A DNA stretch of 64,000 nucleotides, from assembly GCA_029260765.1 (NCBI GenBank), contig JAJDCP010000112.1, forward strand, positions 1 to 64,000, given 5' to 3'. Positions 27,117-34,705 of the stretch are shown one piece after another. The DNA comes from Planctomycetota bacterium (GTDB taxonomy: Bacteria > Planctomycetota > J058 > JAJDCP01). Position 1 is the stretch's first letter. Each line of letters starts with the position of its first letter. Below the pieces are notes generated by a model. That model was not told the origin of the DNA. It ran no database searches and saw only the letters and a list, made by a program, of their open reading frames with translations. The position numbers and the translations under genes are program-made.

Positions 27117-28958
27117 GTGCGGAATGCAGCTTGTGGACACCCCAACCCGCTGCACGCCGTACGTTGTAGCACTTGTGGCACCGTATTGGACGAGCTCGTC
27201 ACGGGTATGGCGCTCAGTGCTGGGGATACCTTTCTCGACGAGCCCCAGATACAGATTGTGGCAGACCCCAAGGGCCTGCTCGAACGCGAGATCAAGGGCT
27301 ACAAGCTGCTCCGCCTGCTCGGCAGCGGAGGTATGGGGAGCGTATTCCTGGCCAGCCAGACGGGGTTGAAGCGCAAGGTTGCCGTCAAGCTGCTGTCTCC
27401 CGGGCTGTCACAGAATGCCGAATTCATCGAGCGTTTCCGGCTCGAAGCCCAGATCCTGGCCCGGGTTGACAGTCCCTACATCGTCGCGATCCACGACCTG
27501 TTCGAGTTCGAAGGCAACTTCTGCATCGTGATGGGCTATGCGGCAGGCGGTTCGGTCGCCAGGCTGACCAGTCCGAAGCTGCCCGAGGCGCAGGCCGCGG
27601 CGGTCATCCAGCAGGCGGCGTTGGGACTCTGGGCGGCGGCCGACAAGGGCGTCGTCCATCGCGATATCAAGCCGGACAATCTACTACTGACTGCCAACGA
27701 ACGTGTTGTGGTCGGCGACTTCGGGCTGGCCCGATTGATTCTCTGCAGCGACCCCAAAGCGCTGACGCAGGCGGGCTCGATCATGGGGACGCCCGCGTTC
27801 ATGCCGCCCGAGCAATGGGCAGACGCACGCAGCGCCGACCACCGGGCGGACCTGTACTCTCTCGGTTGTACCTTGTTCAACCTGGTGACCGCCTGCCCCC
27901 CTTTCCGAGGGCCAAGCGCGGCAAACTTCATGCGTCAGCACTCGCTCGACCCCGTCCCCGACCCCCGCGACAAGCGACCTGACCTGAGCGAAGAGCTCGC
28001 GCAGATCATCATGAGGCTGCTCGCCAAGCAGCCTGAAGCGCGCTACCAGACCGGGCGCGAGCTAGCCCAGGCGCTCGCGCCGTTGGCGCAGAACGCTTGG
28101 GTGGAATCTCCGCCCCCCCTTGCGCCTCGACCTTCCGAAACGCGCACCGCCAGCTCTCCGGGCAGCCAGGAAGGGACCGGGCGCCGGGTCCTGGTCGTCG
28201 ACGACAACGTCTTCAATCGCCAGCTGTTGTGCGCGCATTTGAAGTCGTTGGGGTACGAGAGCCGTGAGGCCAGCGATGGACAGGAAGCGCTCGATAGCCT
28301 TGAACACACCCCTGTCGACGTTGTCTTGCTCGACATCAAGATGCCTCGTCTCGATGGCTACACCGTCCTCGAGCGGCTGAAGACCCATCCCAGGCTCGCG
28401 GTTTTGCCCGTGATCATGATCAGCGCGGTCGACCAGTTGGAGAGTGTAGTGCGCTGCATTCGTCTGGGAGCCGAGGATTATCTGGTCAAACCATTCAACC
28501 GCGCGCTGCTTCGTTCGCGTTTGCGGTTGGCCCTGTCAAGGTCTGCGAGCCCCGGCGTCAGCGCAGCCTCAGGAAGCAGCACCTCACCCCATGTGCTCGT
28601 GCTCGACGACGACGAGTTCTTCCTCGAGTTGACCGCGACGCTGCTCAAAGCCGAAGGGTACGCGGTGTCTCAGGCTCGGGATGCCTTTGACGCACTGCTC
28701 TGCATCGGCAATGAACGGTTCGACCTGATCATCAGCGATCTGAGCATGCCTGACGTCGATGGCTTCGAGTTCCTGCGCATCCTGAAGAAGAAAGGGATCC
28801 GCGTGCCCGTGCTCTTCACCAGCGGCAGCTCGCACAATCAGGCCGAAGTCGAGGCTCTCAAGCTGGGGGCCGTAGATTTCGTCTACAAACCGATCGACAG
28901 CGAGATCTTCTTGCTGCGCGTCAAGAAGGCCCTCGCCATGCTCTCGCTGCTGCGCTAG
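27117..28958 (+). CDS. Ser/Thr kinase with two C-terminal receiver domains
   Basis: GTG start three bases after the Hpt stop. The 613-aa protein has a partial zinc ribbon at the N-terminus (CGHPN then RCSTCG; the usual first Cys is missing), a kinase domain about 61-330 (GSGGMGSVF, VAVKLL, HRDIKPDNLL, DFGLARL, GTPAFMPPEQW), then receiver domain 1 (about 358-480, LVVDDNVFNRQ, phospho-Asp in LLDIKMP about 404, Lys in YLVKPF) and receiver domain 2 (about 492-610, VLDDDEFF, IISDLSMP about 541, FVYKPI). Both receivers keep the acidic pair, Asp and Lys. No transmembrane helix is visible. It combines Ser/Thr and His-Asp phosphorylation in one chain. Confidence 0.93.
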   Translation: MRNAACGHPNPLHAVRCSTCGTVLDELVTGMALSAGDTFLDEPQIQIVADPKGLLEREIKGYKLLRLLGSGGMGSVFLASQTGLKRKVAVKLLSPGLSQNAEFIERFRLEAQILARVDSPYIVAIHDLFEFEGNFCIVMGYAAGGSVARLTSPKLPEAQAAAVIQQAALGLWAAADKGVVHRDIKPDNLLLTANERVVVGDFGLARLILCSDPKALTQAGSIMGTPAFMPPEQWADARSADHRADLYSLGCTLFNLVTACPPFRGPSAANFMRQHSLDPVPDPRDKRPDLSEELAQIIMRLLAKQPEARYQTGRELAQALAPLAQNAWVESPPPLAPRPSETRTASSPGSQEGTGRRVLVVDDNVFNRQLLCAHLKSLGYESREASDGQEALDSLEHTPVDVVLLDIKMPRLDGYTVLERLKTHPRLAVLPVIMISAVDQLESVVRCIRLGAEDYLVKPFNRALLRSRLRLALSRSASPGVSAASGSSTSPHVLVLDDDEFFLELTATLLKAEGYAVSQARDAFDALLCIGNERFDLIISDLSMPDVDGFEFLRILKKKGIRVPVLFTSGSSHNQAEVEALKLGAVDFVYKPIDSEIFLLRVKKALAMLSLLR

Positions 28959-28964
28959 CAGTCT

Positions 28965-31166
28965 TCAGGGTTGCAGCTCGAGCGACAGTTCATCGGCATA
29001 GCCATCATTACTGGTCCCGTCAGCCCGGCGGAACTGCAATTCCAGCTCGAGCATCCGCGTCCCACTGGGCAGGCTCCCCGCCACCGTGCGAAAAAACAAG
29101 CCCGTCTGGTTGCCACGATCGGCGGCGCTGGGACCCTCGAGGCTGATCAACTCAGCCGAGCTCTGGTACCAGCTGTTCAGGCCGTTCCAGCTCGTGGCGT
29201 CGACGGATCGCGGGTAGCTGCCGTCGTACACACGGTCAGCCCCGATGGCATAACGGATGTAGGCGCCTGGCTTGAACAGGTACGCGCGGTCCGAATCGGT
29301 CGGCCAACGCAGAGCTGCATCAAAGCCGCTGGGCCAGACAGCCAGTCCATCCCAGGTCGAGTGGGAAATGCTACGCGGATAGCCCGCATCGGCGGAGTCG
29401 GCGGCCTTGTCATAGCGGATGTACTCGGCGCCCTTGAAGAAGTACAGCTTGCCGTTGCCCCAGTCGACCGCCGCATCAAGATCGCGGGCGCCGCCCGCAA
29501 AGCGGTCCAGCCCCGGCCAGTAGCTGGCGATGGATCTCGGGTAGCCCGGGTCTGCCTGGCCCAGTCCCGTATCGAAGCGGATGTACGCATCCGCCTTGAA
29601 GAAGTAGAGCTTGGCTGAGCTGCCTGCCATGGCGGCGTCGATGTCCTGCGCTCCCCCAGCGAAGCTGCCGAGGCCCGGCCAATCCGTGGCGATGCTGCGC
29701 GGGTAGCCCGGGTCCGCCGCATCGCTGACGGCGTCGTACTGCGTCCAGGTGGCTGCTTCGAAGAAGCCGAGCTTGTCTCCGGGCAGTCTCAGCGCTGCAC
29801 GCTCGGGCGTCGCACCATAGAAACGCAGGTTGAGGCGGGCGCGGTCGTCCTGGTCGGCATAGCCGCCGAGCCAGCCAGTCAGGCTGAAATCCACTCCAGA
29901 AGGGGCGTCGATGGCGGCCGCCAGCGTGCTGACATCGACCCTCTGCACCAGACTGGACACCCCCTCCGCGCCGCCCGCGAAGAAGCTCGCGCCCCGCGAC
30001 GCCGGGCCCGGGTCCGCCGCGTCGGGAAAACCCGCAGAACCGTACATGATCGCCGTCGCTGCCCCCACGTCCTGCCATTGTCGCGGCCAGAGGTCGTTCG
30101 CGACATCCGCGAATCCGCGCTCAAGCTCCGCCCCGCCGTTCGCGAGCAGGTTGCTGTTGTATCCCACCGGCACCGCGGGAGCCGTCGCCGCCAGGCCGAC
30201 GACCATACCGTCGAGCTGCCAGCTGGGAGCAGCCGGGATCCCGAGGTGGGCGAGCAGCGTCGGCACCAGGTCGACCTGGGCCGGATCGGGCAGGATGCGC
30301 GATCCCGGCTGCAGCACAGCAGGACCGCTGGCGAGCAAGAAGACCGTGCGGTCTTCGGGCCGGTCCACCCCGTGCCCCGAGATGGTGCCGCCATGGTCGG
30401 TCGATGCGAGGACCAACCAGTCTTCGTTCGCATAACTGCTGCGCGCTTGCAACGTCTGCAGCAACGCACCCACCTGGCTGTCGACCTGCTCGATGGCCTG
30501 GATGTACTGCGGCACCGATGGATGAAAACCATGGGCGTGGCCGCTGAGATCGGGCTCTCCGAAATAGACGAAGAGCACGTCAGCGTCCCCCGCGCTGCCG
30601 TCGAGCCAGCTTGTCGCCAGAGCCAGCGTCTGGATATCGTCGCCGGTCTGCAGGACCTGGTCGGCTCCGGACACCATATGAGTCTGCATGCCGCCCCAGC
30701 TGGTGATACGAACGGTATTCAGGGCAGGCGTGACCCCCTCGATGCGGGTGAATACGTCGGGCCAGACTGCGTAGCTGGAACCCGAGAAGCTGTTGTCGCG
30801 TACGCCGTGCTTGTCTCGCCAGACGCCGTGCAAGAGCGTCGACCAGCCCGAACCGCTCCAGGTGGTGTCGGTCGCGCGCGCCTGGTCGCTGTAGACCCCC
30901 GACGCGATGAGTTGATCGAACACCGGCGTGGCCGCTACCGCCAACGCATCGGGCCGGCAGCCATCCAGGCCGAGGATGAGCACCTTCTTGACGGCGGGCG
31001 TGTTCCCCGTATTCCCCGTATTCCCGCTGTTGCCGAGATTGCCCGCGTTCCCAACTCCCCCGGGGCTTCCCGGGTTGCCCGTCGAAGAGCTCGCCCCCGA
31101 GCCGCTTCCCCCACATCCGATCAGCAGGGACAGGAGGAGTAGTTGCCCCCAGGTGAAAATGCGCAT
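28965..31166 (-). CDS. phosphodiesterase/alkaline-phosphatase-superfamily lipoprotein with hemopexin-like repeats
   Basis: ATG at 31166 follows GGAGA; the signal ends in LLIGC (Cys about 18), then a GN/GNT-rich linker. The catalytic part (about 60-330) is a type I phosphodiesterase/nucleotide pyrophosphatase: LILGLDGCRPDAL, ATDTTWSGSGWSTLLHG (nucleophile Thr/Ser region), FVYFGEPDLSGHAHG and STDHGG with metal-binding Asp/His. A jelly-roll-like segment follows. Residues about 455-680 hold four hemopexin-like units, each LYFFK..YIRYD..ADPGYPRSI..WPGL, giving a four-bladed propeller. A short beta domain closes the 733-aa chain. Likely a surface-anchored hydrolase binding substrate through the propeller. 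Confidence 0.9.
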   Translation of the reverse strand: MRIFTWGQLLLLSLLIGCGGSGSGASSSTGNPGSPGGVGNAGNLGNSGNTGNTGNTPAVKKVLILGLDGCRPDALAVAATPVFDQLIASGVYSDQARATDTTWSGSGWSTLLHGVWRDKHGVRDNSFSGSSYAVWPDVFTRIEGVTPALNTVRITSWGGMQTHMVSGADQVLQTGDDIQTLALATSWLDGSAGDADVLFVYFGEPDLSGHAHGFHPSVPQYIQAIEQVDSQVGALLQTLQARSSYANEDWLVLASTDHGGTISGHGVDRPEDRTVFLLASGPAVLQPGSRILPDPAQVDLVPTLLAHLGIPAAPSWQLDGMVVGLAATAPAVPVGYNSNLLANGGAELERGFADVANDLWPRQWQDVGAATAIMYGSAGFPDAADPGPASRGASFFAGGAEGVSSLVQRVDVSTLAAAIDAPSGVDFSLTGWLGGYADQDDRARLNLRFYGATPERAALRLPGDKLGFFEAATWTQYDAVSDAADPGYPRSIATDWPGLGSFAGGAQDIDAAMAGSSAKLYFFKADAYIRFDTGLGQADPGYPRSIASYWPGLDRFAGGARDLDAAVDWGNGKLYFFKGAEYIRYDKAADSADAGYPRSISHSTWDGLAVWPSGFDAALRWPTDSDRAYLFKPGAYIRYAIGADRVYDGSYPRSVDATSWNGLNSWYQSSAELISLEGPSAADRGNQTGLFFRTVAGSLPSGTRMLELELQFRRADGTSNDGYADELSLELQP

Positions 31167-31287
31167 CGACGGGTCTCCAGTGGACTTTGTCCAACCACAT
31201 GCAAACCACGCGCCGAACCCCATGAAACTCCTGGACCCTTTCGGTAAGCCGACGCCGAGGATTTCTCCGGGTCACCCGTTCGGTTCG

Positions 31288-31494
31288 TTAGCGGCGCATC
31301 GAACGGAAATCGGGCAGAGAGGGCCGCAGCCGGTCGGAGGTCAAGCCGACAAGCGGCGACCCGAATTGATCCGAGATGGAGTCGCGGGTCGCAGCCAGTT
31401 TGGGGTTCCGCCAGATATTCTTGGTCGGGCCGTACTCGACCAGGCGCCCGAGCACCATGAACGCGCAGGTGTCACTGATGCGTGTTGTCTGCTC
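31288..31494 (-). pseudogene. pstB 3' remnant (phosphate ABC transporter ATPase C-terminus)
   Basis: On the minus strand one frame reads TTRISDTCAFMVLGRLVEYG, then PTKNIWRNP and a later DQFG, ending at TAA 31290-31288. This corresponds to the last 45 or so residues of PstB (ARVSDYTAF-LGELIEFG-T-IF-NP-GRFG type). A TAG lies just upstream in frame and no Walker motifs exist nearby, so only a C-terminal stub remains. It sits alone between two minus-strand genes. Confidence 0.7.
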
Positions 31495-31525
31495 TGGGCG
31501 CGCAAACTGCTAGACACTTCCTCGC

Positions 31526-32275
31526 TCACGAACCCGACATAGATGCCGCGCCCACGCGCTGGAACCGGCGCACACGGACGCCGTGCGCCTCGCTGGCGAG
31601 AAAGCCGTAGAAGTCTCGCAGACGCCGGAAATGGCCGCGCAGCCAGCGTACGAAGGAGACCTCGCAGGGCAGGCCAGGCAGGAAGGTGGCCAGGTAGTGG
31701 CGGGCGAGCACCATACCCAGGCCGCGGGGTTGCCCGTCGATGGGAAACGCCGCCAAAGCCCCGCTCAGCTCTGCGACACGCGCAGGCCGTAAAAAGAGCA
31801 CCTCGGCTGCCTCGGCATCGGGAGCACCCAACGCCGCACGTAGACTGTCTTCGCCGTCGTAGCACGGGTTGGGAGCGTCCCCGAGCCAGCCCTGTGCATA
31901 GCTTGGCGAAGCCGCCGCCAGTAGAAGACGGGCATGGGACATCCATTCCTCGTCAGACAATTCACAGAGCTCGAGCAGGAAGTCTTCCCGATCATGGCTT
32001 CCCAGGCCAGATAACCAGTCGGCCACCTCTGGAGCCGCGTCCTTCGGCTCGCAGCGGATGCGCATCCGTAGCCAGCTAGACTCATCGACCAGAGCCGCGT
32101 CTCTGCGTTCGCGCAATGTGGCGAGCAACACACGGTCCTGGTCGCTCACTTCATAACGATACCCGCTCAGACTTCGTGCAAGTGGGCCGACACCGCGTGC
32201 GTGGGCCAGGCGCAGGGCGCGGTAGCGGTCATAATCTACACCGGTCAGGGTGACCCAGGTGACGAGCTGTGGCAT
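31526..32275 (-). CDS. conserved-looking hypothetical protein
   Basis: 249 aa from ATG 32275 (AGAGG two bases before); the frame is open to 32344. The protein starts PQLVTWVTLTGVDYDRYRALRLAHARG, has acidic helical segments (DREDFLLELCELSDEEWMSHARLLL) and a C-terminal part ending with basic residues. No signal peptide, membrane segment or familiar motif. The AT-richer 5' leader (about 32280-32330) probably contains its promoter. Function unknown. Confidence 0.65.
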   Translation of the reverse strand: MPQLVTWVTLTGVDYDRYRALRLAHARGVGPLARSLSGYRYEVSDQDRVLLATLRERRDAALVDESSWLRMRIRCEPKDAAPEVADWLSGLGSHDREDFLLELCELSDEEWMSHARLLLAAASPSYAQGWLGDAPNPCYDGEDSLRAALGAPDAEAAEVLFLRPARVAELSGALAAFPIDGQPRGLGMVLARHYLATFLPGLPCEVSFVRWLRGHFRRLRDFYGFLASEAHGVRVRRFQRVGAASMSGS

Positions 32276-32474
32276 GGCATTACCTCTACATTTCCTATAC
32301 ACAACATAGACATCTTTGCCGCGAGTGCAAGCAGGAAATTGCAAAGAAGCCGCCGACCCGCGGAAACGAACGGCCCCGAGCCCCCTGCGCTCCGTCGCTG
32401 GCTTCGCTCAACACCAAGCTTGCTCGCGCCCACCCATCCGGCCCGTCACCCGTCTGCCAAGAAACACGCGGGCC

Positions 32475-33335
32475 TCAAGAAGCCTGCCTCGCCTGCCAGT
32501 CTGGACGCGTGATCGCAAACAACCAAGCATCGAGCCACGCGCCGCGTTTGCACACGGCCCGGCGCAAGGTCGCCTCACAGCGGAAACCCAGCCTCTCGGC
32601 CAGCCGGCGCGAGGCGTGATTTCCCTTGAAGATCACAGCGATGATGCGCTCAGCCTCACGGACTGCGAAGGCCTCGTCGACGAGCCTCCCGACTGCTTCG
32701 GTCGCCAGGCCACGGCCCCGGGCATGAGGGGCCAGCGCATAGCCGAGATCGAGCTGGGCCGGGTCCCCCGCCAGAGGGCTCAGAGTCATGCCGCCCACGT
32801 AACGTAGGGAGTCGCGCTCAAGCAATGCCAGGCTCAGCGGGCGCGTGATCCCCTCGGCGGCCTGCTGTGCGCTCAGCAGCCACCAATCGTACAGCTCGCG
32901 AGGGGCGCGGGGACCGTCCCACTGCAGCGTGTCGAACATGTCGCTGCCGATGATCGCCGCATAGAAGTCGTCGATCTGCGCGACGCTGGGGTGGCTGAGG
33001 ATCACCCGTGAGGTCTCCAACCGCGGCGGCGGCGGGCGCACTTCCTCGAGCTCGGTCGCGTGCTCGAGAGCCGCCTGCAGCTCGTGTGCGCCGGCGAGAT
33101 CTTCGGCCGCCAGCAAGAATACCCGCTCGGCGGCGCGCCTCTTGAGGCGGAAGGCGAGCTGCCCAGGCGGGAGCTGCGGGTCTACTGCGAGCAGACATGT
33201 GTGCAGCCCACTGCCGGCCTGCAGCATCGCCCGCATCGCGCGCAGATCCTGCCCGAGCGGCCGCACATCCAGGAAGCCTACGCCGAAGCGCCGGGCACTG
33301 CCCGATGGTGCGCCCGTGGTTGTCAATAGCAGCAT
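32475..33335 (-). CDS. GNAT-family N-acetyltransferase with extra N-terminal domain
   Basis: ATG 33335 is chosen; a TTG nine bases upstream (33344) lies closer to GAGGAG and is possible. Residues about 113-286 are a RimJ/RimL-type GNAT fold: VILSHPSVAQIDDFYAAI, YVGGMTLSP, DLGYALAPHARGRGLATEAVGRLVDEAF (acetyl-CoA binding, R/Q-x-x-G-x-G/A variant) and NHASRRLAERLGFRCEATLR. The first 110 residues form a separate unknown alpha/beta domain (LDVRPLGQDLRAMRAML; CLLAVDPQLPPGQL). The acceptor is unknown. It is divergent from the GshB-like gene. Confidence 0.85.
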   Translation of the reverse strand: MLLLTTTGAPSGSARRFGVGFLDVRPLGQDLRAMRAMLQAGSGLHTCLLAVDPQLPPGQLAFRLKRRAAERVFLLAAEDLAGAHELQAALEHATELEEVRPPPPRLETSRVILSHPSVAQIDDFYAAIIGSDMFDTLQWDGPRAPRELYDWWLLSAQQAAEGITRPLSLALLERDSLRYVGGMTLSPLAGDPAQLDLGYALAPHARGRGLATEAVGRLVDEAFAVREAERIIAVIFKGNHASRRLAERLGFRCEATLRRAVCKRGAWLDAWLFAITRPDWQARQAS

Positions 33336-33601
33336 GTCCGTCAACGACTCCTCTGCAAGCGCACGATGGAACTGGCAGCGGCTTCCACGATCTGCAACAA
33401 TGGCAGCGGGTTCTCCGGAATGGATCAGATTGCAGCGTAGCCGAGCCCCTCCTGTGGGTGCAACGGCACAGAGCGCTTGCGGAACAGCGTGCAGACGCGT
33501 GCTTCCGCGTCGTTGCAGCCGGGGCGCGGTCAGGGAAGAGCCTGCTGGCGGGCAGTACGTCGCCAGCCAGGTCAGTTTTGTGTAGATGCGGAGGTCGAGA
33601 G

Positions 33602-34564
33602 ATGCGCTTGTTGGTCGTGGTTCATGGAACCGCCGATCCTGTGCTCGAAGCCACGTCGAGCGCTCTCATTCAGTCTGCCTGCGAGCGTGATCACGATGTG
33701 CGGGTGGTCGAGGCCCAGAGCCTCACCCTCGAACAGGACAACCGGGTCGCCTGCCTGGGACGGGCCGCAGCCGCGGGTCGAGCACTGGCGGCAGCACAGA
33801 AGATCTGGCTGGAACCCGGCGATGTGGTGCTGCTGAGGCTCGAACCGGGAGGAGCCGCTGGCGTTCCCGATTGTCTCGAACCTGCCGTCGAGCTGCTCGC
33901 CGTCGCGGCCGATCTGGGGGTGCAGGTCTTCAACCGGCCGCAGGGTCTGCTGCAGGCTGCCAACCGGCTGTTGTTCACGGCCATTCCCAGCAATCTGCGG
34001 CCCCGAGCCACGATCACACGCAACCCTGCGGAGATCCGGGCCTTTCTGGCACAGCATGGCAGCCTGGTGCTGCGCTCTTTTGAAGGGCGGAAGGGCACAC
34101 CGCCCGAGTTGTGCCACAACGCCGAAGAGCTCGAGCGCGCCCTGTCCGAGTCGGGGGAGCGCTTCTTCTGGGTGCAGGAGTTCCTCGATGGCGGCACGGA
34201 GGGCAGCCTGCGGGTGGTCATGCTGGAAGGCAAGCTGCTCGAGACTGATGGCAAGGTCGCGGTCTACCGCCGGCGCGTCGCACGCTCCAACCGCTATCTC
34301 GAGGTGCAATCGGACGTACCCCACGAAGCGGCCGAGTTGGACAAGAGCCTGCGCTCCTTGGCATTGTCGCTGGGCCACCGCTTGCTGCAGCATGGCATCT
34401 TCCTGGCCAATGTCGACTTCGTCGCGGGCAAGGTCGTCAAGCTCAAGGTGTTCAATCCGACCGGCCTGCAGGCCGCCCGCGACGCCTTCGGTACCGACTT
34501 TGCACGTTCGGTGATCATCGGGCTCGAGGCCCGCTGGCGTGCCAAACAGACCTCGCAGATGTGA
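33602..34564 (+). CDS. GshB-like ATP-grasp ligase
   Basis: ATG 33602 is seven bases after GGAGG; the open frame from 33197 upstream is not coding-like. At 320 aa it equals glutathione synthetase (GshB) in length and layout: N-terminal Rossmann-like RLLVVVHGTADPVLEATSSAL, NRPQGLLQAANRLLFT, the ATP-grasp strands LVLRSFEGRKGTPPEL, WVQEFLDGG, LRVVMLEGKLLE, RRRVARSNRYLEVQSD and metal-binding VVKLKVFNPTG. The usual glycine loop G-M-G-G is GRKG here, and the N-V-T-S-P-T motif is KVFNPTG. It may therefore be a relative acting on other substrates and not a true glutathione synthetase. Confidence 0.75.
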   Translation: MRLLVVVHGTADPVLEATSSALIQSACERDHDVRVVEAQSLTLEQDNRVACLGRAAAAGRALAAAQKIWLEPGDVVLLRLEPGGAAGVPDCLEPAVELLAVAADLGVQVFNRPQGLLQAANRLLFTAIPSNLRPRATITRNPAEIRAFLAQHGSLVLRSFEGRKGTPPELCHNAEELERALSESGERFFWVQEFLDGGTEGSLRVVMLEGKLLETDGKVAVYRRRVARSNRYLEVQSDVPHEAAELDKSLRSLALSLGHRLLQHGIFLANVDFVAGKVVKLKVFNPTGLQAARDAFGTDFARSVIIGLEARWRAKQTSQM

Positions 34565-34705
34565 GACTCCGGGCTCGCCGCGGCGGTCCTCTGTCAACAG
34601 CTCGAAGGTATATGAGCTCCAAGGTTGCATTCCCGTTCAGATCCCAGAGACTGGAGGGCCGTTCGGATCATTACGGTCCGAGCGCTTCAGCTCAGGGAGC
34701 TCGCG

